Position numbers and translations under genes: made by a program. Below are positions 22,446 through 31,131 of a stretch of 33,903 nucleotides of DNA, one piece after another. The notes under the pieces are model-generated. The model was not told the DNA's origin. It saw only the letters and a list, made by a program, of their open reading frames with translations, and did no database searches. Source of the stretch: JADHTT01 sp964633845 (GTDB taxonomy: Bacteria; Campylobacterota; Campylobacteria; Campylobacterales; Arcobacteraceae); the NCBI GenBank assembly GCA_964633845.1, contig CAZWLA010000012.1:1-33903 (forward strand). The letters run 5' to 3'. Position 1 is the stretch's first letter; the number at the start of each line of letters is the position of its first letter.

Positions 22446-25187
22446 ATGAATTTTATTAAAAATATCAGTACAAAAGCAAAGTTAGTGTCGTTGACATTTA
22501 TTCTTATATCTGGAGTATTTTTATATGCGATGTGGCATGTATATCAAAAATATAGCCTATATCAAGAGATGGATAGACTAGAAAAAGTTGTAGTATTATC
22601 TACAAAAATATCAGCTTTAGTACATGAGACTCAAAAAGAGAGAGGTGCAACAGCAGGTTACTTAGGATCAAAAGGTAAAAAATTTGGTGATATCCTGAAA
22701 AACCAAAGAGTTAATACTGATTCAAAACTTGAAATTTTAAATACATATTTAAGTACATTTGATAAATCAAAATATTCTAGTAAATTTAATGCTCTTTTAA
22801 ATTCTGCTATGACTAATATTAGTAACATTAATAAGGTAAGATCAAAAGTAAATACATTTGAAATTTCAGGGAAAGATGCAATTGGTTTCTATACAAACAA
22901 AATCAATGCTATATATTTAGATACAATTGCATCTATATCAACTATGAGTACTGATGCTAATAGTACTAGAGATATAAATTCCTATACAAACTTTTTATAT
23001 GCTAAAGAGAGGGCTGGAATTGAAAGAGCTGTACTATCAAATACTTTTGGTGCAGATAAATTCAAAGAGGGTATGTATAAAAAATTTATTAAGCTTGTAA
23101 CAGAACAAGGTTCATTTACAAAGTCATTTCAAGTTACAGCATCAAATGATTGGCAATCAAACTTTACAAATACATTAAAAGGTCCAGCTGTTGATGAAAC
23201 TCAAAAGCTAAGAGACATTGCATTTAGCAAAGCTAATATTGGTGGTTTTAATGTTGATGCAGTATATTGGTTTAAAACTATCACTAAAAAAATTAATTTG
23301 CTTAAAAAGATAGAAAATTACCAAAGTAATGCATTAATTACTTCAATGAAAGAAAAATCTTCTTCTGCTTGGAATATGTTTTTAGTAATTTTAGTATCTT
23401 TCTTTGTACCAGCAATATTTGCAATGGGGATTACATTATTTATTGTACGTCATATCACAACATCTCTAAAAAATATTGAAATGGGTATCGATTCATTCTT
23501 TAAGTTTTTAAATAGACAAAGCAGCACTAGTGATGCAATCCAAATTAACTCAACAGATGAATTTGGTAATATTGCACATATTATTAATACAAATATCAGT
23601 AATACAAAAAAAGCAATAAATCAAGATAATCAAGTTGTAGATGAAATCATTGACCTAGTAGAAAAAGCAGAAAATGGCTTCTATACTTATAAATCAACTA
23701 TCAAAGCAAATTCTCCAGAACTTGAAAAATTAAGAATAAACTTTAATAAAATGCTGAATGCAACTAATACAAACCTTAATCATGTAAAAGAATCCTTAAT
23801 TGCTTATGGTTCAAATGACTTTACACACAAAACAGTCTCAAATGGAATTAGTGGTAATATTGGAACTTTAATTACCTCTACACAAGCCTTGGGGGACAAT
23901 GTATCTGGTCTTCTAGCAGTAATTAACAATGCAAGTGTACATCTTAAAACAAATACTGGTATACTTTCTAAATCAACGGAAGAATTAAGTACAAGTAGTA
24001 ATGAACAAGCAGCATCATTAGAAGAAACTGCTGCATCAATAGAAGAGATTACATCTAATATTAGAGCTAATAGCGAAAAAGCTGCTGAGATGTTAGATTT
24101 ATCAACACAAACATCAAAATCTGCACAAGATGGTCAAGCACTAGCTACAAGTACAGCAAATGCTATGAATGAGATAGAATCGAGTGCAAAAGAAATTGCA
24201 AATGCTATTACAGCTATTGATCAAATTGCATTCCAAACAAATATCCTTTCACTTAATGCAGCAGTAGAAGCTGCAACAGCAGGTGAAGCAGGAAAAGGGT
24301 TTGCAGTAGTTGCAGGTGAAGTAAGAAATCTAGCTGCAAGATCTGCAGAAACAGCAAAACTTATTAAAGATCTAGTTGATAAAGCCCTATCAAAATCTAA
24401 TGAAGGTAAGCAAATATCTACTATGATGATTGATGGATATAATGAACTTAATGATAAGGTACAAACAACTTCTATTTTAATTAATGATGTTGCAAATGCA
24501 TCAAAAGAACAAATGGCAGGTATCGATCAAATCAATTCAGCAATTATGCAGCTAGATCAAATGACACAAGAAAATACAAAAGTTGCCAATAGTGTAACAG
24601 GTATGACTACAGAAGTAGAGGAGATGTCTGAGAAGTTATCAGCACTTGTATCAAATACAAAATATCTAGGTGGTTCAGCTTCACAGGTTTGTCAAGTAGA
24701 CTTAGCATTTGATATTTCAAAGCTTAAACTGGATCATGTAAAGTTTAAGGATAAATACTTTACAAATTTAAGTGATAAAAAAGATATTACTGTTGTAACA
24801 CACCATGAATGTGCTATGGGTCAATGGATTGATGCACATAAAAATGAAAAAATTGCGACAACAGCAAGTTGGCGTACTTTACTTGATCGACATGCAAATG
24901 TACACAAAGGCGTACAAAAGTATCTAGATAATAATAATGCAAGTGCAAGTAATGATATCTTATCTCAAAATGGTGCACAAATAGAGAGTGATACACTAAC
25001 TTTATTTGAATTATTTAATAATGTGAAAACTGAACATTGTAAGATACTTGAAACAGAAGCTGCACAAAGCAAAGTCACTAGCAATACAACACAGACAAAA
25101 ACAGTAGCACCTACTACTAAACCCATTCAGCCAATAGCTCAGGTTACATCATCAGATAACAACGATGATGAATGGGATAGCTTTTAA
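22446..25187 (+). CDS. Methyl-accepting chemoreceptor: NIT, HAMP, signalling, CZB, EWDSF tail
   Basis: A 913-residue receptor. TM1 lies at about 14-32. The periplasmic domain (about 45-300) opens with VHETQKERGATAGYL, the signature of NIT (nitrate/nitrite-sensing-like) domains. TM2 is at about 312-335 (FLVILVSFFVPAIFAMGITL), then HAMP. The cytoplasmic coiled coil has the hairpin tip IDQIAFQTNILSLNAAVEAA with TAGEAGKGFAVVAGEVRNLA. A CZB zinc-binding domain follows (LDHVKF, ECAMGQW, RHANVHK supply His, Cys, His, His). A flexible linker of about 40 residues ends in EWDSF, like the NWETF pentapeptide that tethers CheR and CheB. The ligand is unknown; the NIT label is by family, and binding of nitrate is not shown. 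Convergent with a second receptor gene. Confidence 0.93.
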   Translation: MNFIKNISTKAKLVSLTFILISGVFLYAMWHVYQKYSLYQEMDRLEKVVVLSTKISALVHETQKERGATAGYLGSKGKKFGDILKNQRVNTDSKLEILNTYLSTFDKSKYSSKFNALLNSAMTNISNINKVRSKVNTFEISGKDAIGFYTNKINAIYLDTIASISTMSTDANSTRDINSYTNFLYAKERAGIERAVLSNTFGADKFKEGMYKKFIKLVTEQGSFTKSFQVTASNDWQSNFTNTLKGPAVDETQKLRDIAFSKANIGGFNVDAVYWFKTITKKINLLKKIENYQSNALITSMKEKSSSAWNMFLVILVSFFVPAIFAMGITLFIVRHITTSLKNIEMGIDSFFKFLNRQSSTSDAIQINSTDEFGNIAHIINTNISNTKKAINQDNQVVDEIIDLVEKAENGFYTYKSTIKANSPELEKLRINFNKMLNATNTNLNHVKESLIAYGSNDFTHKTVSNGISGNIGTLITSTQALGDNVSGLLAVINNASVHLKTNTGILSKSTEELSTSSNEQAASLEETAASIEEITSNIRANSEKAAEMLDLSTQTSKSAQDGQALATSTANAMNEIESSAKEIANAITAIDQIAFQTNILSLNAAVEAATAGEAGKGFAVVAGEVRNLAARSAETAKLIKDLVDKALSKSNEGKQISTMMIDGYNELNDKVQTTSILINDVANASKEQMAGIDQINSAIMQLDQMTQENTKVANSVTGMTTEVEEMSEKLSALVSNTKYLGGSASQVCQVDLAFDISKLKLDHVKFKDKYFTNLSDKKDITVVTHHECAMGQWIDAHKNEKIATTASWRTLLDRHANVHKGVQKYLDNNNASASNDILSQNGAQIESDTLTLFELFNNVKTEHCKILETEAAQSKVTSNTTQTKTVAPTTKPIQPIAQVTSSDNNDDEWDSF

Positions 25188-25203
25188 AATTTCTTATCAA
25201 GAA

Positions 25204-25234
25204 AAAGAATAAATAGTAATACTATTTATTCTTT
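25204..25234. terminator. Perfect 14-bp hairpin between convergent receptor genes
   Basis: Bases 25204-25217 (AAAGAATAAATAGT) pair perfectly with 25221-25234, leaving a 3-base loop (AAT). The stem is AT-rich (two G-C pairs only), and A/T runs on each side could act as the U tract in both directions. The right arm contains the stop and last codons of the minus-strand receptor (25222-25234), so the hairpin is partly coding. Bidirectional terminator function is inferred from symmetry and the convergent position. Confidence 0.7.
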
Positions 25235-27459
25235 AAACAATGATTATGTTTAATTTTATCAATCAATTTAAATACAGCTTGAGTATTTACTTCAATTTCT
25301 TTAGCTATATCATATAGCTGTGATGATGAAGCATTAGAACCATCAGCCTCAATATAGCTTTGAGTTTTTAGATGAACATTTGAATGTACCTTTAGAAGTT
25401 CAGACCATTCTTTTGTCTTAGCATACTCTTCATCTTTATGTGCATCAATCCATTTACCTAAATCACACTCATGTTCATTTTTAACTGTCCAAGTCATACC
25501 TTGTCCTAATTTTGCAAAATTCACTTCTTTGAAAGTAATATGATCTAGTTTTAGTTTAGTAGTATCAAATACCAAATCAACATCACATACTTCTTGTTTT
25601 TTTGCTTCTAAGAAATTTGTTCTACCTACAAGTGTAAGTAAATTTGTTGACATATCATGTACTTCATTTGATACTAAATTAACTTCATTAGCAATTCTAG
25701 CATTTTCCTGCGTCATTTGATCTAGCTGTGCTATTGATGTATTAATCTGATCAATACCAGCCATCTGTTCACGACTTGCACTTGCTACATCATTTACTAG
25801 TATAGTTGTTTCATTTACCGTATTGCTAATCTCTTCAAATCCAGAGCTTAACTCTTTAGATATTTTAATACCATCATTTGCTTTATCTTGTGCTACCAAT
25901 GCTAAAGATTTAATCTCATCTGCCGCTTGGGCAGACCTTGCAGCTAAATTTCTTACTTCACCTGCAACTACTGCAAATCCTTTTCCTGCTTCACCTGCTG
26001 TTGCAGCTTCTACTGCTGCATTAAGTGAAAGGATATTTGTCTGGAACGCTATTTGATCAATAATTATAATAGCTTCATTGATTGCATTTGTAGCATTATT
26101 AATCTCAAGCATCGCATCTGATGTTTGATTTGCTAATAAATTTCCATTTGAAGCGGCTTGACTTGATTGATTTGATAAAGTAGTCATAGAAGTTGTTTTC
26201 TCTGCAGTTGATCTGATTGTGCTTGTAATTTCTTCTATCGATGCAGCAGTTTCTTCTAATGATGCTGCTTGTTCATTACTACTCGTACTTAAATCTTGAG
26301 ATACTGAAGAAAGATGTGTAGTGTGACTTTGTAGTTTTTCAGAAGCATTTGAAATCATTGCAATAATCTCAGAAACAGTGATTCCTAATACATTTACACC
26401 ATTTACTACTGAACCCATTTTTCCCACATTACCTTCTACATTTATATTATGCGTAAAGTCTGCATTTGCAAATGCAATCATTGATTGATTTATTTTTTCT
26501 AAAGCATTTTGTGTTGCCTCTAGCATATCATTATATTCATTTTTTAATTGATTAAGTAAAGGATTATTAGATTCATTTTTAAGCCTATATATGTAAAATC
26601 CATTTTTTACTCTACTAGATATATCAGAAATTTCATCCACTAAAAGATTGTCTTTTTTTATATTTGATTCAACTATATTAATATTTTCATTAACAGCTTT
26701 TGCCATTGTGCCAATTTCATCATTTGTTGAAATGTAAATTTGCTCCACACTATCATTTTTACGATTAATGAAATTAAAGAAACTATTTAATCCAATTTCC
26801 ATCTTTAAAATATTATTAACAATACCTCTGACTCCAAAAAATATAAAACATAGCATCATAATATTTAATAGTACTAATATAGGGAGCCAAAGCTTGATAC
26901 TAGCTATAGATTTATCAACATTTTGCGACATTACAAACAACTGTTCATCTTTTAAACTTATTAATTTATTAAATGATACCCTTGCACTTTTAGCTAGTGG
27001 CGAACCTTGCTTTTTATATTCTAAGTAAGTATTTTCTAGTGTTTGAACATCTCGTACTTTGGTCGCAAGATTAAGCATAAGTGATTGTGAATATTTTACA
27101 AATTTAGAAGTCTCATTGTATGCATTATTTAATACTTTAATTGAATTAGCTTCTACAGTAATATTTTTAAGTTTACTAAAGGCTAATTCAATACTTTTCA
27201 CATTAGTATTAATTTTAGTTATATTACCATCATAGTCATTACCAATCATAATATCCCTAGTTAGACGACTTAGATAATTTAAATCCTTATTTATCTCTAG
27301 AGTTAATAATTTACTTGCAACTGCTTTAGTTTGCATATCCTTATATTCACTCTCGATATTCAAGGTTTTAACTACTACAAAAAACACCATAATTAAAATA
27401 GTGATTAAGATACCAACATTCAATGAGTATAATTTTTGCTTAATTGATAGATTCTTCAT
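25222..27459 (-). CDS. Methyl-accepting chemoreceptor with CZB domain
   Basis: A 745-residue receptor. TM1 is about 13-30. The periplasmic region is short (about 31-185) and helical, with a NYLSRLTRDIMIG segment that resembles the four-helix-bundle sensor type, not NIT. TM2 is about 192-212 (LPILVLLNIMMLCFIFFGV), followed by HAMP. The signalling hairpin is almost identical in its tip to the neighbouring receptor (LSLNAAVEAATAGEAGKGF). A CZB domain is present (LDHITF, ECDLGKW, KVHSNVH). Unlike its neighbour it ends in HCLKNK with no pentapeptide tether, so it would need assisted adaptation. Ligand unknown. Confidence 0.93.
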   Translation of the reverse strand: MKNLSIKQKLYSLNVGILITILIMVFFVVVKTLNIESEYKDMQTKAVASKLLTLEINKDLNYLSRLTRDIMIGNDYDGNITKINTNVKSIELAFSKLKNITVEANSIKVLNNAYNETSKFVKYSQSLMLNLATKVRDVQTLENTYLEYKKQGSPLAKSARVSFNKLISLKDEQLFVMSQNVDKSIASIKLWLPILVLLNIMMLCFIFFGVRGIVNNILKMEIGLNSFFNFINRKNDSVEQIYISTNDEIGTMAKAVNENINIVESNIKKDNLLVDEISDISSRVKNGFYIYRLKNESNNPLLNQLKNEYNDMLEATQNALEKINQSMIAFANADFTHNINVEGNVGKMGSVVNGVNVLGITVSEIIAMISNASEKLQSHTTHLSSVSQDLSTSSNEQAASLEETAASIEEITSTIRSTAEKTTSMTTLSNQSSQAASNGNLLANQTSDAMLEINNATNAINEAIIIIDQIAFQTNILSLNAAVEAATAGEAGKGFAVVAGEVRNLAARSAQAADEIKSLALVAQDKANDGIKISKELSSGFEEISNTVNETTILVNDVASASREQMAGIDQINTSIAQLDQMTQENARIANEVNLVSNEVHDMSTNLLTLVGRTNFLEAKKQEVCDVDLVFDTTKLKLDHITFKEVNFAKLGQGMTWTVKNEHECDLGKWIDAHKDEEYAKTKEWSELLKVHSNVHLKTQSYIEADGSNASSSQLYDIAKEIEVNTQAVFKLIDKIKHNHCLKNK

Positions 27460-27623
27460 AATTGCTCCATTATTTTATAACTAATTTTATATTATAATAT
27501 ATAATTATAATATAATATAAAATAAATACTTTGTTTATGATTAATCTAGCTAAAGAATTATTTTTTACTTCATATTGTATAAGTTTTATTTAGATAAAAT
27601 TCAAATAAAAATAGGGTTGATAA
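27460..27623. promoter_or_regulatory. Divergent, extremely AT-rich promoter region
   Basis: The 164-bp spacer between the CZB receptor (minus) and the regulator at 27624 (plus) contains a run with no G or C from 27482 to 27528. Within it, TTATATTATA (27487-27496) and TATAATATAA (27511-27520) form 10-bp inverted arms. Several TATAAT-like hexamers occur on both strands, so the true -10 elements cannot be picked out. The plus-strand gene has a modest ribosome site (AGGG) before ATG 27624. Confidence 0.45.
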
Positions 27624-27992
27624 ATGAAAATATTATGCGTTGATGATTCTGAACTGTTTATAGATTTATTACTTTTTGCATTACAAGATGGTGGATATTC
27701 AGAAATAGATACTGCATTATCTGGTAAAATTGCACTTCAAAAGGCCAAAAGTAATACTTATGATCTAATTATCACTGATTTAAGAATGCCAAAAATGGAT
27801 GGTATTGAACTCACTTCATTATTAAGAGCTATACCTAAGTATAAAACAACTCCAATACTAATACTATCTGCCGATAGTGATCAAAGTCTTAAAAATAATG
27901 GTAAAGATAATGGTGTAACAGGATGGATTGTCAAACCATTTTTACCAGATCAACTTTTAAAAGCTATAGATATTTGTAAAAATATCAAATAG
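27624..27992 (+). CDS. Stand-alone CheY-like response regulator
   Basis: A 122-residue single receiver domain: acidic pair in CVDDSELFIDL, phospho-acceptor Asp in LIITDLRMPKMDG, Ser at the switch (LILSADSD) and Lys in GWIVKPF. No output domain. It resembles the cheA-adjacent CheY at 8229-8597 throughout, most clearly in GWIVKPF then PDQLLKA. It sits apart from that block, divergent from a receptor and convergent with a hybrid kinase, whose stop it overlaps by eight bases (27985-27992). A partner kinase is not certain; the hybrid kinase HPt domain is a candidate by position. Confidence 0.9.
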   Translation: MKILCVDDSELFIDLLLFALQDGGYSEIDTALSGKIALQKAKSNTYDLIITDLRMPKMDGIELTSLLRAIPKYKTTPILILSADSDQSLKNNGKDNGVTGWIVKPFLPDQLLKAIDICKNIK

Positions 27993-30900
27993 CTTCTATT
28001 TCATTTAAAACATCATTTAAATGCTTATAAAACTCTGGTAACAGGGTTCTATCTTGTGTATCATTTATATTCACTACAATTTTATGTAAATTAGCAGCAC
28101 ACATAGTACCACTCAAACCTTTTAGTGTATGTATCTCTCTTGCAAATTCTTCATCATCCATATCTTCAAAGTTCTTATCTTTATAAGTCATTATACCTTG
28201 TAAAATTTTATTAAATAATTTTTCATTACCAGCCACATATTTTAGGGCTTCATCCTTATTGATATATTTATATACATCATTGCTAGCTTCTTCTAAAGTG
28301 ACTACCTCGGTATTTTTTACTTCTCCAATATATTTATACAAGGTATTATATAATTTATCAACCTCTATTGGCTTATTTAAATGCTCATTCATTCCAACTG
28401 CTTTTGTTTTTTCTACGTCTTCTTTCATAGCATTTGCAGTAAGAGCTACAATTGGAATATCTTTTGAAAGTGTTCTTATGATTTTTGTAGCTTCATATCC
28501 ACTCATTATTGGCATTTGTAAATCCATCAATATTAATTTATATTTATTTTGATCTTCTAAAAACATATCTACAGCCTCTTGACCATTAGAAGCAATATCA
28601 ATATTTAATCCACTATTATTTAATAAACCAACTACTATCTCTTGATTAATAATATTATCTTCAACTAGAAGTATATTCACTCCATGTAAGCTATCTATAT
28701 TCTTTATGTTATTAACATTATGTTTAACTACAGAAAGATTCTCTGTCTTTTTTCCATTTAAGAAAACACTATGTAGCATATCATGGAAATGTGATGGATT
28801 AATAGGCTTATGAAGAAAACTATGAATACCTGCATCTTTAGCCTTATCAGCTATAGTTTCTTTACTGTATGCACTTATCATTATTATACTAGGACATTCA
28901 CCTATAAGTTTTTTTTCTCTAATTATCTTTGCTACCTCTATTCCATTCATCTTAGGCATATTCCAATCCATTAGGATTAAATCATAATAACTAGAATCAT
29001 TTATAGTTAATAAACCTAATGCCTCTTGACCACTAGAAGCTAAATCTACTTGGATTTTATAATTTTCAAGTAAATGCTCTAAAATATGTTGCCACGTATC
29101 ATTATCATCAACCACTAAAACTCTTTTATTACTAAAATATTCCTGTTTTTCTATTTTACATTCTTGTTCTATAAGCTCAATCTCAAAATAAAAGCTAGAG
29201 CCTTGTCCCTCTTGGCTTTCAATCCATATTTTTCCATCCATTAAGTCTACTAATTGCTTAGATATTGCTAAACCTAATCCTGTACCACCATATTTTCTTG
29301 TAGTACTACCATCTGCTTGAGAAAAAGACTGAAATAATTTTGACTGTTGTTCTGCTGTCAAGCCTATCCCTGTATCTTTTACCTCAAATCTCATAATACT
29401 ATCAGATACTCTAGTTATATATATACCAACTTCACCTTCAGATGTAAATTTTATAGCATTACTCATAAGATTTGTAAGTATCTGGCCTATTCTTAATCCA
29501 TCACCAAATAGATGTCTACCATGACTCTCTTCATAATCTACTATTATTTCTAATTCTTTTGCATGTGCTTGTGGTTCAACTAATGTAACAACATTCTCTA
29601 TTACAGAAAAAAGATCAAAATTTATTTTATCTATACCAAGCTTCCCAGCTTCTATTTTAGAAAAATCTAATATGTCATTGATTATTCCAAGTAGTGACTT
29701 AGCAGATGTCTCTATTTTCTCTACAAGTTCATACTGTTTATCATTCAAATCACTTTGTAGTGCTAAGTGACTCATACCAATAATACCATTCATTGGTGTT
29801 CGTATCTCATGTGACATATTTGCTAAAAATTCTGATTTAAACTTAGTTGATTCTTCTGCTTTATTTTTTGCCTCTTCGAGCTGCATTCTATAAATCTCTT
29901 GATCTGTAATATCAATTCTAGAAGAATAATATCCAACGATCTTATGGTCTTCAAAAATAGGAGATATTGTTGCTTTTACAATATATGTTTCTCCATCTTT
30001 TTTTAAGTTTCTTAGAACACCTTTCCATTCCATACCACTCATAATAGTATTCCACATATCTTCAAAAAACTCTTGTGAATAATCTGGATGAGATACTATA
30101 CTATGTGTTTTACCAACTAATTCATCTCTTGTATATCCAGATAGATCAATAAAAGCTTGAGATACATCTGTAATAATCCCTTTAGTATCTGTTTGTGAAA
30201 ATATAACAAGTTGATTTACTATTTCTGATTGCATTTTTAATTTATTTGTTTTTTCTAAAATAATTGTATCAAGATTTTTATTTAGTTTTTCCAATTCATA
30301 TGTTTTCTTTTTTAATTGTGTAATATCTTGCCGTATAGCCATATATCCTACAATTTCACCATCTTGATATTCGGGTGTAATCTTAGATGCTGACCAAAAA
30401 GGGTTACCATGTTTATCTAAATTCTTTATTTCATCTTCCCACACAATACCTGATTGAATCGTTTTCCACATATTTTCAAAAACAGATGATGGAGTATCAG
30501 GGTGTCTAATAATGTTATGTGGCTTACCTATTAACTCCCCTTTTGTATATCCAGATATTTTACAAAATAATTTTGAAGCATATGTAATTACACCATTAAG
30601 ATCTGTAATAGTAGTTGATAAATGATTATCTATTAGCTTATATCTTCTTTGTAATGTAATATTTAAAACATCTATCTCTTGTCGTTGAGAAGAGATATTA
30701 TCTTTAAGATCTATGGCTTCTAAAATAGTTGTAAGTTTTAGTAAAAAATTATCTAAATCATATGGTTTTAATATGAACTGATTAATTCCTAAATCTATAA
30801 TTTGTAATACATATTTCAAATCACTATAAGCTGACAATACTAAACATATTTGATCTTTATTAATAGATTTAATATGAGTAAGCATAGACAAGCCATCCAT

Positions 30901-31113
30901 TTTAGGCATATTAATATCACTTAATACTAAAGCGATATCATCAATCTCCTTGTATAGTTTCAATCCTTCTTCACCATCATATGCTACTATAACTTCTCCA
31001 AAAAACATCTCAAGAGTGTTAGATAATTCAGCATTTAATACAATGTCATCTTCAACAATTAATACTTTTCTATTAGCGGCTATCTTCTTTAATTCTAGTA
31101 TCCCTTTTTTCAA
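27985..31113 (-). CDS. Soluble hybrid histidine kinase (REC-PAS-PAS-HK-REC-REC-HPt)
   Basis: A 1042-residue phosphorelay protein without membrane segments. Order: receiver 1 (15-135, Asp66 in LVLSDINMPKMDG); two PAS domains (about 155-265 and 300-405), both with the Aer-type pattern (SGYT, GKPH or GKTH, HPD, MW); HisKA with His435 (MSHEIRTPMNGIIG); HATPase (540-645, DTGIGL and GGTGLGLAIS); receiver 2 (Asp716); receiver 3 (Asp864); and a C-terminal HPt with His994 (REIHTLKGLSGT). The start is TTG at 31113, seven bases after AGGAA. It follows the membrane kinase by 18 bases, suggesting one operon. Aer-type PAS domains usually bind FAD and report redox state; flavin binding here is inferred only. 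The phosphate receiver of the relay is unknown. Confidence 0.92.
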   Translation of the reverse strand: MKKGILELKKIAANRKVLIVEDDIVLNAELSNTLEMFFGEVIVAYDGEEGLKLYKEIDDIALVLSDINMPKMDGLSMLTHIKSINKDQICLVLSAYSDLKYVLQIIDLGINQFILKPYDLDNFLLKLTTILEAIDLKDNISSQRQEIDVLNITLQRRYKLIDNHLSTTITDLNGVITYASKLFCKISGYTKGELIGKPHNIIRHPDTPSSVFENMWKTIQSGIVWEDEIKNLDKHGNPFWSASKITPEYQDGEIVGYMAIRQDITQLKKKTYELEKLNKNLDTIILEKTNKLKMQSEIVNQLVIFSQTDTKGIITDVSQAFIDLSGYTRDELVGKTHSIVSHPDYSQEFFEDMWNTIMSGMEWKGVLRNLKKDGETYIVKATISPIFEDHKIVGYYSSRIDITDQEIYRMQLEEAKNKAEESTKFKSEFLANMSHEIRTPMNGIIGMSHLALQSDLNDKQYELVEKIETSAKSLLGIINDILDFSKIEAGKLGIDKINFDLFSVIENVVTLVEPQAHAKELEIIVDYEESHGRHLFGDGLRIGQILTNLMSNAIKFTSEGEVGIYITRVSDSIMRFEVKDTGIGLTAEQQSKLFQSFSQADGSTTRKYGGTGLGLAISKQLVDLMDGKIWIESQEGQGSSFYFEIELIEQECKIEKQEYFSNKRVLVVDDNDTWQHILEHLLENYKIQVDLASSGQEALGLLTINDSSYYDLILMDWNMPKMNGIEVAKIIREKKLIGECPSIIMISAYSKETIADKAKDAGIHSFLHKPINPSHFHDMLHSVFLNGKKTENLSVVKHNVNNIKNIDSLHGVNILLVEDNIINQEIVVGLLNNSGLNIDIASNGQEAVDMFLEDQNKYKLILMDLQMPIMSGYEATKIIRTLSKDIPIVALTANAMKEDVEKTKAVGMNEHLNKPIEVDKLYNTLYKYIGEVKNTEVVTLEEASNDVYKYINKDEALKYVAGNEKLFNKILQGIMTYKDKNFEDMDDEEFAREIHTLKGLSGTMCAANLHKIVVNINDTQDRTLLPEFYKHLNDVLNEIEAI

Positions 31114-31131
31114 TCTATATTTCCTATTTAA

